The notes below the pieces were generated by a model. That model worked only from the letters and a program-made list of their open reading frames with translations. It was not told the origin of the DNA and ran no database searches. From Chrysemys picta bellii (lineage: Eukaryota > Chordata > Testudines > Emydidae), in the NCBI RefSeq assembly GCF_011386835.1, contig NC_088791.1, positions 25,642,998 through 25,706,997 on the forward strand: a stretch of 64,000 bases of DNA, in the 5' to 3' direction. Below are positions 11,928 to 25,600 of the stretch, in pieces; within the stretch, counting starts at the first letter, position 1; each line of letters begins with the position of its first letter. The position numbers and the translations under genes were made by a program.

Positions 11928-12543
11928 GTAACGCTGTTGCAAAAAAAAGCGAACATCATTCTGGGATGTATTAGCAGGAGTATTGTAAGGAAGACACGAG
12001 AAGTAATTCTTCCGCTCTACTCCGTGCTGATTTGGCCTGGAGTATTATGTCCAGTTCTGGGTGCCACATTTCAGGAAAGATGTGGACAAATTGGAGAAAG
12101 TCCAGAGAAGAGCAACAAAAATGATTAAAGGTCTAGAAAACATGACCTATAAGGGAAGATTGAAGAAACTGGGTTTGTTTAGTCTGGGGAAGAGGAGACT
12201 GAGAGGGGCATGATAACAGTTTTCAAGTACATAAAAGGTTGTTACAAGGAGGAGGGAGAAAAAATTTTCTTCTTAACCCCTGAGGATAGGGCCAGAAGCA
12301 ATGGGCTTAAATTGCAGCAAGGGCAGTTTAGGTTGGACATTAGGAAAAACTTCCTGTCAGGGTGGTTAAGCACTGGAATAAATTGCTTAGGGGGGTTGTG
12401 GAATCTCCATCATTGGGGATGTTTAAGAGCAGGTTGGACAAACACTTGTCATGGATGGTCTAGATAATACTTAGTCCTGCCTTGAGTGCAGGGGACTGGA
12501 CTAGATGACCTCTCGAGGTCCCTTCCAGTTCTATGATTCTACA
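11928..12543 (+). mobile_element. CR1 LINE 3' end, plus orientation
   Basis: 5'-truncated CR1 3' region with the typical block ggactggactagatgacctc and the terminal repeat-like tail ttctatgattct. It sits under 1 kb from the GSAP CpG island. Confidence 0.9.
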
Positions 12544-13009
12544 AACTACTACTGTACTGGGCGGCTCATCATTCATGCTGGATTTCAGCTGCGCTCACCC
12601 AGTAACAAGACTGTGGCCTGAATCTGAAATCTCTCTGGTGTTGGCATGGGGAACTCTAGTCTGTGCCTATAAATTGCCCAGCACAAAGGGGCCATTATTC
12701 TGATCAGGGCCTCTGGGTGCTATTGTAATAATATAAGAATGAATAATAATACAATCCCCTCCCCCGCTATTTCTGACACCATTAGCTGGTGGTACCCTCA
12801 TTACAGCTCCTGGAGGGCTTTAGAGCCACGAAGGGCAGCAGATCTGGCCCAGAATCCAACATTCCCCTGAGTTTGGAGGTGTTGGATCTGGGGGTTGGTT
12901 TTGTGCCAACCGCTAGCGTTTATCTTATTACCAATTACTTATCACCAGCACGCACGGACCATTTCTCAGCACTCTGCGTAAGAGCTACTAACAAAAACAT
13001 CCCAGCCTG

Positions 13010-13640
13010 GTGAGGTGAAAGCCCGGGCCGACTGAAAATCATGCGCTTGCCTGTTGCAGCGCGTGTAACAACAGGCGTTTGCTCAGCGCAGCCTTCCCTC
13101 TTGCTGCGGCCTCGGGGAGCAGCGCGCCCAGCCACTCCAAGCCGCCCGGAGCTGACTGACATCCCCGGCACCCAGTAGGCTGCAGCTTGGAGCAGCTCCC
13201 GGCCGGGCTGGGCTATTCCCAGCGCTGCGGCTCTCGAGCAGAAGCGAAAGCAGCGGCCCGAATGAGGTGGGCGGCGGAAGCGCCGCGCAGCGCAGCGCCC
13301 ACGCCCCCAGCTGCACGGGAGCTGAGAGGCTGGTGCGCCGGCCCCTCCAGGACCCGGGCTCCTGCGAGTCTGCCCCGCGCCTCCCCCCGCAGACAGGGGC
13401 CGGGCGGGTGGCACCAGCGGGATGCTGCTGCAGCTGAGCGCCGAGTTTGATCTCCAGAGCGATGTGGTCCCGTGGCTCTTGGCGCAAGGTCCGGCAGCGG
13501 CTCTAGGTAACGCTGATGCTCGGGGAGGCGCTTTCCGAAATGTTTCTGTAGGGTCGCCCCCACCCCCGCTAGCCATATCTGTCTTGTACTCGGCTCACCT
13601 GTAGGGAAAGTGCCCTCGCCTCCGCCTGCCCCGTCCCAGA
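13010..13640 (+). promoter_or_regulatory. CpG-rich presumptive GSAP promoter and 5' UTR
   Basis: A G+C-rich, CpG-dense block stands out from AT-rich surroundings and surrounds coding exon 1. No TATA box is apparent just upstream of the ATG, which fits a CpG-island promoter. The transcription start cannot be placed from sequence. Out-of-frame ATGs at 13187 and 13261 open an upstream reading frame that runs to 13450, overlapping the GSAP start, so if transcription begins before them they could dampen translation (inference). Confidence 0.7.
13422..13506 (+). CDS. GSAP: GSAP coding exon 1
   Basis: It encodes the N terminus, beginning MLLQLSAEFDLQSDVVPWLL, and ends in phase 1 at the donor gtaacg. 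The conserved family opening is a hydrophobic stretch followed by FDL..DV.PWL. The alanine-rich end is shorter than the human equivalent. Confidence 0.95.
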
Positions 13641-16600
13641 TGTGGCCCTGGTTTCTTTAGTGTGTGCACATATGTATGGTTATCTGGCCCTTTAAACATC
13701 CCCACAACCCCGTCTCCCCCCCTTCTTAAAATGGGACACAACACAAAGGGAGGGGGAAGAAGTTTGACATGATGTGATATTAATGTCCTCTTGCTGGGTC
13801 AAAACGAAGTTGGCTGGCATCTAATTTTTCATGAATCAGCACCTTAGTTTAGTTTATGGCAGTAAAAACAGCAGCTGAGTGGTTACAAGAGAGCCCAGGT
13901 GTGTTTAAACTTGGGCCTAAATGAGTGAAGTAGTGTCTTATTTGGGCATGGTTTAGTCAGGTGCTGGGAGCATGATATGTGAACCATTGCCAAAACATAT
14001 CTAGAAATACCTGTCTGCCTTGATGTGTGTTATGGTTTTCCCATTTGTATGCTCCTTGGCTGCCAGTTACAAAGATTGCTGGGCCTAATACTCGACTGAT
14101 TTACAGCATGTTCAAATACCATTAAAGTCACGTGCAGAATCCAGTCCACTCATTATTTATGTAAGTACAATGTCCAAATGTCCACTTTAAAAGTGATGCA
14201 AATTGCAAAGTTATTCTGTATGGTGTGAGTATAAATTTTAGATGGTGATATATATATATATATATATTTTTAAATGGAGAATCAGGGAGTTTAATCTATT
14301 ATGGCAGGGAAGTGAAAATAGTTCAGTTACACACGAGATGCAGACTGCACTTAAGGTGACACGCCAAGAGTAAATATCATAGAGTCTAAAAACTAATATA
14401 ACATTAAACAGGTTAGTCTAAAGTATGTGTGTTTAAAAGCAACTTCCTTGAAATGTGAGCCAAATTCATCCTTGGTATAGCTCTCCACTAAAGTTACTCA
14501 TGCATCAGAGATGAATTTGGCAAAGAATGTTCAAAGTGAAACAATTGTATATGACAACAGGAAATAACCTATGTAGATTTAACTTCCTACTAACAGACTA
14601 CTATCATATATGCTAGATGTTATCCCTTTCTTTCACAAAACTTTCCTCTCTCACTCCCCATTTCTCCAAAAATTTGGTTAGAATACTTTCCCCCAGTAAC
14701 CTCCTCTAAAAAAAAAAAAAAAAAAAAAAAAAAACTTTTATCCATTTCGTAAGTGAATGCTAATTAAAAGTAAATTAACTATTAGATGCCACAACAATAT
14801 GAGATTGCTTAAATTATTCTGTTGTGTGGTGTGGGAGCTGAGAAGCAATAAATAAACCCAGTGGACTTTTGGCACAATGGTTCCCCTCCGCCCCACCTGT
14901 GAAGTAACTGGTTCAGTTCTGTTTTTTAAAAACTACAAAAGACTCAGTTTAGAAAAGCAGAAGGAAATAGCATAAAAATCATCATCTTTAGGGTCCTACC
15001 AAATTCACTGTCCATTTTGGTCAATTTCATGGTCATAGGATTTTTAAAATAGTAAATTTCATGATTTCAGATTTTTAAATCTGAAATGTCATGGTGTTAT
15101 AATTGTAGGGGTCCTGACCCAAAAGAGAGTTGTGGGGGCTCACAAGGTTATTGTAGTGGGGGTTGCGGTACTGTCACCCTTACTTCTGCACTACTGCTGG
15201 TGCTTCCTTCAGAGCTGGGCAGCTGGAGAGTGGCGGCTGCTGGCTGAGAGCTGAGCTCTGAATGCAGAGCCATCACCAGCAGCAGCACAGAAATAAGGAT
15301 GGCCTGGTATGCTATTGCTCCCTTCTGCGCTGCTGCCTGCAGAGCTGGGCCCTTAGTCAACAGCCGCCACTCTCCGGCTGCCCAGCTCTGAAGGCAGTAG
15401 TGCAGAAGTAAGGATGGCATGGTATGGTATTGCCACTCTTACTTCTGTGCTACTGCTGGCGGGGTGCTGCCTTCATAGCTGGGTGCCCAGCCAACAGCCT
15501 CCGCTCTCCAGCTGCCCAACTCTAAAATGACCCCCCTAAAATAACCTTGCGACCATCCCCCCTCCCCCCCGCAACTCCCTTTTGAGTCAGGACTCCCAAT
15601 TTGAGAAACACCGATCTCTCATGTGAAATCTGTATAGTATAGGGTAAAAGCACACAAAAGACCAGAATTCACAGTGGGGAGACCAGATTTCACAGCATTT
15701 TTCATGGCCGGGAATTTGTTAGGGCCATAATCATGGTAGAGACAGATGCTAGTATCTGTACTAAATTCTGAATGTCTAATTGGAGACCTTTTGGCAAGAT
15801 ACATAATTCAAAAAAATCAACCATCTATGTGGTGTTGCTCTATAAAGGGGTATGTCAGATTGATTTATCCCCAAACAAATTTATACAAAACCAAAGGTAA
15901 ATAGGAAAGTTTCCATTATTTTAAAAATAAATTCCTTACCTTTCCTTCTACCCCAAAGTCTGTAGTTGAAAAGTATTCCATGTATGTTAGGTATTATTAT
16001 CATCTACCATTATATACTGGAGTGATTTACTATGATATGAATATGTCCTATAGTGTGGACATAGCACTGACCATCTTGTTTAAGACCAATACAGGCCGCG
16101 CACGGCCTTTTTAAAAAAGCAAAAGACCTGTCTTTTTTAGAATGAGCCCATCTGATGTTACTAGTGTTACTGTCTAGCATTTCAGCTTCTGTTCACATAG
16201 TGACTTTTCTACCTTTTAAAAATAAATTATTTTTGTGTCTAGGCACCCAGGGCGTTGTAGCCTATTAGTTAAACTACTATTAAACTACCATGGGTTCAGC
16301 TCCCATTGCTACAGTTTCAGGCTCAACAGAATTATCTTGTAAAGTCTCACATGCATGTTTAACGTTATTCTCGTTGAATAACTCATATGAACAACATTAA
16401 GCATCCACATAAGTTTTGTCAGTATTGGGGCTCTAATCACTGGATTTTGGACAAAAATATCTTGTATGATGCTGAATTTAGCAATCACATATGTTGTACT
16501 CACAAACTGACATATCTCCAATTAAAGGTCCTACCTAGTAGAAGCATTATGTTTGTAAAACATTGGTCAGAACTGAAGAAATTAAACTTTTTAAAATAAA

Positions 16601-19600
16601 CGTGAAAATATTTGTTTTCAACTGTTTTTAAAGGAAATCTGGGCTTATTTGTATTTAGCCCAATCATGTGAGTGTTCAGAAGACAAGCAGCACTTCTTGC
16701 TATGAATTAAAACTGTGCTATATTTGAACAAAGTCTTCCTGGCTATTCTGAATCTGTTGGTGGTGGTAACCTGCTGGAGAATCACAAATGGGCATCAGTA
16801 TACAGGAGACTTCAAGCAAGTTTCAGAATTGCTTGAAAGCTGATTTAATTATCTTAAAAAGGATTTTAATTTCTAGATGTTAAAGCATTTTTGCATCTAG
16901 CGCTAAATGTGACTAAATATAACATTAAAAATGAATGTTTTCTCCCTTGAGGATTTGAGAGTGTTATGCAGCCCCTCTTGGAATTTCCAGTGATGTACAC
17001 ACACTGAGCATAGCTAGGATCAAGGAAGGAGCTATACACTGAGAGAAGATGGGTCTCACACAGGCCCTGATCTAAAGTCTTCCATTGAGTTCTGTGGACT
17101 CTGGATCAGGGGGCTACTGTCTGCTTGGAGGTCAAATTCATCCTTCCTTATACACCGTAGAAAGGGGGTTGATGGGACAGTATTCACCCTTGACATGCAG
17201 GCAGGCTGTGTGGTTGCTTGCAGTCTATCCTTGCCTGCTATTTTAGTCTGTGGATTGGGATATTGGCTGTTGTTCTTTGTGCCCTTTACATTGGGTTTTT
17301 ACCCACTGGATCTTTCAAGTGCAGATTTACCGTAATTATCACTGCCCCGGTCCACTCCAAATGCTCAGTCTGTGCTGGCTTAGTAAGGGTGGCAGGAAAA
17401 TCACCTTTGTGACACCAGTGTGTCCTCCCTCCTCTCCATCCTGGACTGATGAGGAGGCCCTGTGGTACAGAGGGTATTGTGTGGGCCCTCAATATTGGAG
17501 TCAATTCTGCCTTGAGGGAGTATACTATATGGAAAAGGATTTGTTTGGAGACTGTTCCCTGAACTTTCAGGATAGTATAAGTGGCTGAATCCAATGAAAT
17601 ATCCATTAATATCAATGTAGGGTGTAGTGTCATTCAAAGGGATAATGACAGATCTTCTGGGCTATTTATTATTGGGTGATCATCTCTGGTGTAACGCTGT
17701 TGTAATGGACTTTGAGTGATCTGACAGCTGTGGAAAGTGGTGAATCTAGTAGTGTAAAGAAAGCCAGGATTTCCCCCTTGTTTCCCAACAACAAAATGCC
17801 AGTGTTCTGAATTTAATTGATCCTAACAGGGATAAATAAAACAAAGGAGGTGTTCTTTTCGTTACTAATTGTGTTAGCACAAGCCAGTTTATAGTATAAA
17901 AATACCTGACCATATGGAGGAGGCACACTCTCTACCAACCTTAGGTGATAACTACAAAGTTATTAGTGTCAAACCCAGCTAATAACCTAACAGGAATCTT
18001 GAAGAATTTTTCCATTCACACTTTCTGAACACTATTGCTGTTACAAACTAGCATACAGTGGTTAAAATGCAGCCATCAAATGTTCTTTTTATGGACTACA
18101 TTTCCTCTCCCAGGCAAGTTCCCATTTGTGAGGCAACAACTCTTTGGCAACCACAACTGCTAGAAAAGTGGCATAAGGAAAGCAGGCCTTTTTATTGTCT
18201 TTAATATATGAGATTTATCCTTTCTGACATACACTAATCACACTATTTCCTTTTGTTTTGGGCTTCCCTGCTGCCTGGGCCTTCTTTTTCCCCTTCATGT
18301 CCATCGTGGTACCCCAGTGCAGCGGTTCTTAAACTGGGATGTGTGGAATGTATTCTGGACGGGCTTGAAAAGATTTAGGGGGGGGAAATTACTGCACAAA
18401 TTCAGAGCTGGGTGGCTAGAGAGCAGCAGCTGCTGACTGAGTGCCCAGCTCTGAAGGCAGTGCCGCAGCCAGCAGCAGCACAGAAATAAGGGTGGCAGTA
18501 CCATACCATGCACCCTTACTTCTTCACTGCTGCTGGTGGCAATGCTGCCTTCAGAGCTGGGTGGCTGGAGAGCGGTGGCTGCTAGCCAGGTGCCCTAGTT
18601 GGGGCGAAACTACTACAGACAGAAAGAAGGGGGTGTGATCAAATATGTTTGAGAACCACTGCCCCAGTGTATACTGCTAGGCTGCATGGCTCCCTGGTGG
18701 CGCTGGTCACTAAGGGAAAATTCTGTTTCTTATCCTGCTCTTTATGCGGAAGTGGCCTCTGGAGGAGTCAGCTAGGCTGACATTGCCTCGTTTCCAGGTA
18801 CGTCTCTGAGTTGCCTGGAGAAGCAGCTGGAAACAAGGTGACAGGTGTCGTGGTGCTGGTGCCACCTCTCTGTTGATCACCAGCCAGTGCTCTGAGGACT
18901 GCAGTTTGAGAACTTGCAATGCATAGCCATTACTTAACTTCTAAAGTCCTGTATGCGTGTAATAGAATGGGTTGAAAATGATCTGCTGTAAGCAGCATAC
19001 AATGAATCCAAACCTCTTATTTAGAATTCTAACAGAAAATAGGAGTTGATCCTGAAATTTTGCAAGGAGATGGTTGAATTCCATTACTATGGCAATTAGG
19101 ACTGTTAATTCAAACATGGTTTCCATGTTGTTGGATGGGTGAGTGAGGAATGTTTAGAAGCTAAGCTCTTTTTCTATAAGTTTTAAAACTCATTACATCT
19201 CATTTGAAGTTTCATTCGGGATTAAATAGAAGCCTGCGTATTACACTATCTTCGTCAAGAAGAGAGGAATTTTTTCATGCGCACAATATGCTCTAGAAAG
19301 GCCTTCATTTAAGTGTTTTTGCAGATGTAAGACTAATGCTGATTTGTTTTAAACCTACATAAGTTCTACAGTGAATTAATCCAAATGAGTGTCTTATGCC
19401 TTTAATACTTCTCATTTCAGACGCTTTTGAGAAGAGTGCAGCAACACCGTATGTAGTAAATGTTGAAAGAAATGGAAAAATTATTTATACCTGGAAGGTA
19501 AGTCTACAGCATAGAAGTCTGTTCAGATATACCGGAAAGTAAGAATTCGTCTAATTTAATCTAATACTTGCATTTTACATTTCTTTTCGTTGGGATTTAA

Positions 19601-22600
19601 AATCTGTGATTTGATCGATTACAAGTTTTGGATGCCTTTTAGGTTACTTACAAAACTGTTTTTTCCTTGGGGCAAGGCTGGAGAGACTGAGAGAGTGAAA
19701 TCCTGGCTCCATTCAAGTCCATTGGAGTTTTGCCATTGACTTCACTGTGGCCAGGATGTCATCCTGAACGAACAGCCATTACTTACACAAATTTTTCATA
19801 AACAGCACATTCTTCCTCCCTGAGAGCTGAGTTGCTTAAGAAAGGCAGAATCTACTGAATTCAAGCGGAGCTATTTCACTTAAACTTGGTTCTGTATAAG
19901 TGACATCTTTAAACTTTTTAAATGGTAAAAAATACCCTCCTCTTATGCTGTGCTTTGTGTAATTTTAAACCCTGCCTGTAGTCATGAACTCTGAAGTATC
20001 TCTAACTTGTTTAGCATCCTTCAGAGCTACATAGGCTGACCAGATGTCCCGATTTTATAGGGACAGTCCCGATTTTTGGGTCTTTTTCTTATATAGTCTC
20101 ATGTTACCCCCCCACCCCCGTCCTGATTTTTCACATTTGCTATCTGGTCACCCTAGAGCTACAGTCATTTTTATTGCAAAAGCCTACATTTAGGGCCCCG
20201 TTCTCCCTAGTGCATGTAAAGAAGAAGTAACACTCAGTATAAATCTTGTGGCAGTGCAAGAATTCTCCAATTGGTTTGGGGATGATTCCCACTCTTTGGA
20301 AGAAGTTGGGGTTCAGATAGCAAAATCTACTAGTACCCACCCAGATTCATGTGGATTTTAGGGGATCTGCTGGGGGCACAGGCTGCAGGGCAATGCACAT
20401 CCAATGGAACTGCATTTCCAGGGATGCCTCTTATTCTTTGACCTGCCCCCTCCAAACAGCAGAGCATCCAGCAGGGCTTCCCCAAGGATGAGGGAAGGAA
20501 GAGGCTGCAGCAGAGCAGAATTCCCTTTCCTTGTGGCTGAAGGCTTTCCTTTGCATAAGGACGCCAAGGGGAGTTATGGGGCCTTTACACGTCACCTGGC
20601 AGTATTAACAAACCTCCCTTTGTTTTTCGTTTGTTTGTTTTTAATATTTTAGTTTAATGAAATATCCGATTTTTGTATTACACAAAACTCTATTCATATT
20701 TTACTCTGATCCATTCAAAGTTCATCTGTGCAGCTGTTGACAGCAAATCTTCTGGGCACTACAGACTTGAGGAGGCCAATTTTTGTTCATAAGGGGAAAG
20801 TGCCTTCTTTCTAGCATGTATGGAATGTTGCATTAAGCATTCCAGGGCTGCAGACTGGCCAGCCCAATCACTTCATATGGCAGTCAGGCTCTTGGGAAAA
20901 ACATCAGGATTCACTGAGCTTGCTTCAGCGTGTTTGCCTTCCCATCCCCAGCTAGTTACATTTCCTAGGGCTGAAGTAAACTCTGCAGGCTGTGTGGTGC
21001 CAGGTGGTGGTAGCGGGGCAGAAGGGAGATCCTGAAAACTGGGTGTAGCAGAGTGGAGAACACATTTGCATGAGGTTTCCACCTGCCAAACTGCTCTGAA
21101 CTCTGTCCTGAAGAACATGTTTTTTTGTTAATTCCCCAGTCCTCCTGTCTCGCCAAAGTAGGCTGACCTTCCCCTGGGTAGGTCAGTCTACTACAGAACC
21201 AGCATCTGGAGCCTTGCTCCCTTGGGAAGACCACAGATATGTTTTGTTTGGGTTTTAAGATTTAAAACCTGTTACTGGAGTGGAGAGTACTCCTTGGAGT
21301 ATTTTCACCACTGGGCAAATTTGAGGGCTGGTCATATGTTGTATGTTAAAAAAAAAAAAGAAAAAAAAAAGCATGCATCCTTCTCCTAGAGCAGTGGTTC
21401 CCAAACTGGGGTTCGCAAAATGTTACAGGGGGTTCTCGGGAAAAAATTCCCTAATGGCGGACAGAGCTGTCCCTAGGGACCCTGGGCAGCACGGGGTCAG
21501 CAGCCCAGAGCTCCTGGACTTCCAAGAGCTAAGCAGATCAAAGCAAGCATCTCTATCACACTGAGGAGATTTAAACTTCAAGACTCCTTATAAGAAATGG
21601 AAAGGGAGGTGGATATCTTTTGCTGTTTTTAAAATTAAATAGGCAACTAGTATTGTTTTTAAAATTATTATGACGAACAAGTTTAAGCTTTGTTGTAATG
21701 TGCATCGATTGCCTGGACTGCTCAAGACCTGAATGCTTGTGTAGGAGGAACTCTTTGAGTTGGCTTCTTAAATACCTTCCTGCTGTTTCACATCTGATAC
21801 TCCTTGATGAAACCTAAGAGCCTTGTCTTATAACGGGGTTATTCAAAGTGATGCAAGCTACGAAAGTGAGAGCTTGGAAGTGTGTTGCCGTTTTCATAAT
21901 GTAATAAAAATACTGTCACAATAAATGATAATTAATAATAAATAGTGTGTAATAAGCATGTCATAAAAACAATGTTTATGTTTCCAAGATCACTGCTTTT
22001 ATAATTCATACTCAGGTCAAGGAGAATATCCCTGGAAATATTAATTTTTAGGAGGGGGTTCACGAGACTTGACATTTTAGTGAAAGGGGTTCACAGGTTG
22101 TTAAAGTTTGGGAACCACTGTCCTAGAGAGAGGAGTGTTGTCTGTGTGAGACAGACAGATAAGGTGTCTAACCTGCTGTGGGATCTGTGCCGGCCTTAAT
22201 GTCCAGATAGATTCCTATTGAAGTTAGTGAGACTCCATGCAGGATTGTGTCCATCCATGCTGGTGCAGTTGTATGATGGGGGTCTGAATTATCCCAGACC
22301 CTTGTGTATGCTAACTTTTTTCTCCAGAAGTTGGAATGATATACAAAAAGTATAAATTTCATCCTGTACATAAGATGCTTTTTGCATCAAATTGTCAAAA
22401 CTTGGAAAATGGACCATTTTTAAGCCTTAAGAGTGAAATGCTGGCTCCACTGATAGGCAACTGGAGTTTTGCCATTGACCTTAATGGAGGCAGAATTCCA
22501 CCTAAGGTGACTTTTGTTCTGCAGTAACTTACCTGATTGACTGATAGCACATGTACTGTTTTATCTACTTTGTTCCCTTGTGTATGGCAAAACTTTTCCA

Positions 22601-25600
22601 TCTGCTGATCTTTTTATGACTGACTTCTTTTTGTGCAGGAAGGGACAGGGTCTTGAATTTATCTAACTACTTATCAGTTACCCACACATACAGTAAAGTT
22701 TAAAGTCCCATTTTTGACCTACCTTAAAACTTGCAAACTGGTGAAGAATGTCTTCTGAATGATGAGTATTTTTTCATGTTGCTACTCTGTTGTTAATATA
22801 CAGAAATGATATTGAAAAACTTTCTCATTTTATTCAAGAACAATAGATATGGTTACCCCAGTATCTGCAGGTTTCCTTGTTCTTCCCTATATTCACTATG
22901 AGGAAATAACTTCATTACTGCACATACTGGTGTTGGTTAACTGCAGATCTTATTGTGTTGTCCCAGGCAATTTAGTCTTTAGATTGATTAATATAGTTTA
23001 CAGTGGTTATTTAAAATAAATGAGCCACCATTTTTGTGAGAGACTCTCAAACATGTGTCCTTCCTGCTGGCTCTCTAGCAGCAGTTAACTCTAACACTTG
23101 TCAGAGCACTTCATGTTCATACTAACATCATCAGCAAGGCTGGTGCACAGACAAGGGTGTAAACTAAACTGAGCTATTTTGGTTTCTGTCCCATTAAACA
23201 CAATTGGAAAACAATCTGTATCTGCCAAGTGAAAAAAAACCATATGTATTGTGTGTAGGATCAGTGGAAGGAAGAGGATGGACATTATTTTCAAGCTTTT
23301 ACAAAAATCACAAAATAATGTTGAGATTAGAAAAAAACGTGGCCTTTGTCTTTCATGGCATATACAGCTGTCGCATACCTGTTTACAAAAAACAGTTTAT
23401 TGGTCACAGGGTAAGCACTTCTCCCCTGAAAAGCAATGTAAGTATCCTGTAAGTGCACTTGGTAACAATATGCTAGCACATGCATAGACTTGATGTGGAA
23501 CTTTAATTGATTGATTATTACAGCTATGATTCCAGTTTTTATGAAATACACTTTTCTTAGAAAAGTACAGAAAATGCCAGATTATAGGGGCCTGCTCCTG
23601 CTCCCACTGAAGTCAGTAAGTTCTCAATTTGGTCCTGTTCAGGAATGCACTTGATTAATTTTAAGTCAGTGGAACTTAAGCAGATGCTTTTTTTTTTTTT
23701 TCTTTTTCTTTTTTTCTGAAATAGGAGCATAGAAGAGTTTTGTTGTTGAGAGCTTAGCTATTGTGGTAGCACGTATAAAAACCTAAGAGAATGCATGACC
23801 AGGCCCTTATGTGTACTTAAGCCCCTTCATTTTCAGTTTAGACCGATTTTTACCGAAAAATTCCAGGGATTCACAAAAAGTTTTCATTTTTATTTTCCCC
23901 CTACTTTTGTATCATTCAAATATATAAAAATAACTTGTTTTATTAGGAAAATACAATACATTGCATAAGATAGCTGTATTAGGATAATACGTTAGTCTGT
24001 GTGTATATGCAAAGCTGCCTGTTGAAGTAAGGCTATGTATTAGTCTAGAAGATACACACAATAAACAAACAGGCACGCACGCAAACTCTGAAGTACATGT
24101 GAATGTGAACTTACTGATGAATCTCACACCCACCACATACACATTTCAAGCTGTTAGCAGATAACCATTTAAAGATTTTACACACTAAAATGGGAAGAAA
24201 GTGAAAATCTGTATCAGAATATGTTTCAGAACACAAGGTAGTATTTGAAAGTTTAAAAAAAAACAAAACCAGGAGAAAAGGATGAAGTTAAGTGTATGTG
24301 CAGCAAATGGTATGGCACAATTATTAAATGTAAATATTTATAGGGTAATAGTTCTAGGTCTACAACAGTAAACTGTTTATTCAAATGAAAAGTTTTATTT
24401 GGGGATGAGAGATATATTGTTTTCTTAAACTCAGGTGGCACTGTGTTTTGTGTTCTGTTTTTGTTCTGCAGCAAGCCACATTGATGAACGGAATTCAAAG
24501 CATTAATCTACTGAATAATCCCTTCCCCCCTCCCCCGGTCTTTCTGGTCACCAAAATAAACCCCAGTATTTACCCAGAAAAATTATTAATAGTTTTTTGT
24601 ACTGATTTTCACCTGTTTTTGTTGTTGTGGTAATAAACACTGATAAATTTCCAGGAAAAATTAAATAAAATAAAAACTGAAAATGAAGGGCCCTATGTCT
24701 ACTTCACAAAACAAGGTGCAGTAATTTTGCAAACCACTACAGGTCCAGTTTCTCATGCTCTGTTGTTAAAAACAGTGGTGTTTATTGTATCAAACAGACT
24801 CAATGATTGTAGTCTGATAAGTGCAAGGTTGCATAGCTGGATGTAGCCTCATTAGCCTGGTAACTTTATGCACACTTTGAGAGTGGTAGTAGCTTCCAAC
24901 TGAAAATGGAAATGCAACAATTTGCTGCCAGTCAGAGGCCAAAAATGGAAATAGATCTGGAAAACCTAAAGCACAGAAAACCATAAAGAGTCTTAGCCAT
25001 TAAAAAGGAAACCGTTTAATCTGTTGGTGTTCAGAAGTAGTGTAAACAATAACCAGTACATCATTATATAAATCAGCTGTAGATGGTGTTTGTTTTTTAC
25101 AAGGCAGTAGACTGTCAATAATTGTGTTGACAATCTGGAGCTTTTAAACAGCTTGTGAAATCTATTTAGCATTTGTCTTGATAGTTCCCAGGGTAGGGGC
25201 TACATTCTTCCTCCAACTGTAGGCCTCTGGCCTATGTGGCAGCCTCTCTGCACTCGGATGTGAAGTTTTAGCCACTGGGTCCATATAATCGCAGATCCCC
25301 CAGATCTGGTGCATCCCACCCCAAAATATCCTACAGAGCGCCAGCACAGAATCCCCTTTCCGTGGTGCACAAAGGGTGCCAAGTATCAGAGGGGTAGCCA
25401 TGTTAGTCTGGATCTGTAAAAAGCAACAGAGAGTCCTGTGGCACCTTATAGACTAACAGATGTATTGGAGCATAAGCTTTCGTGGGTGAATACCCATTTC
25501 GTCAGACGCATATAATGGAAATTTCCAGAGGCAGGTATAAATTTGCAGGCAAGAATCAGTCTGGAGATAACGAGGTTAGTTCAATCAGGGAGGGTGAGGC

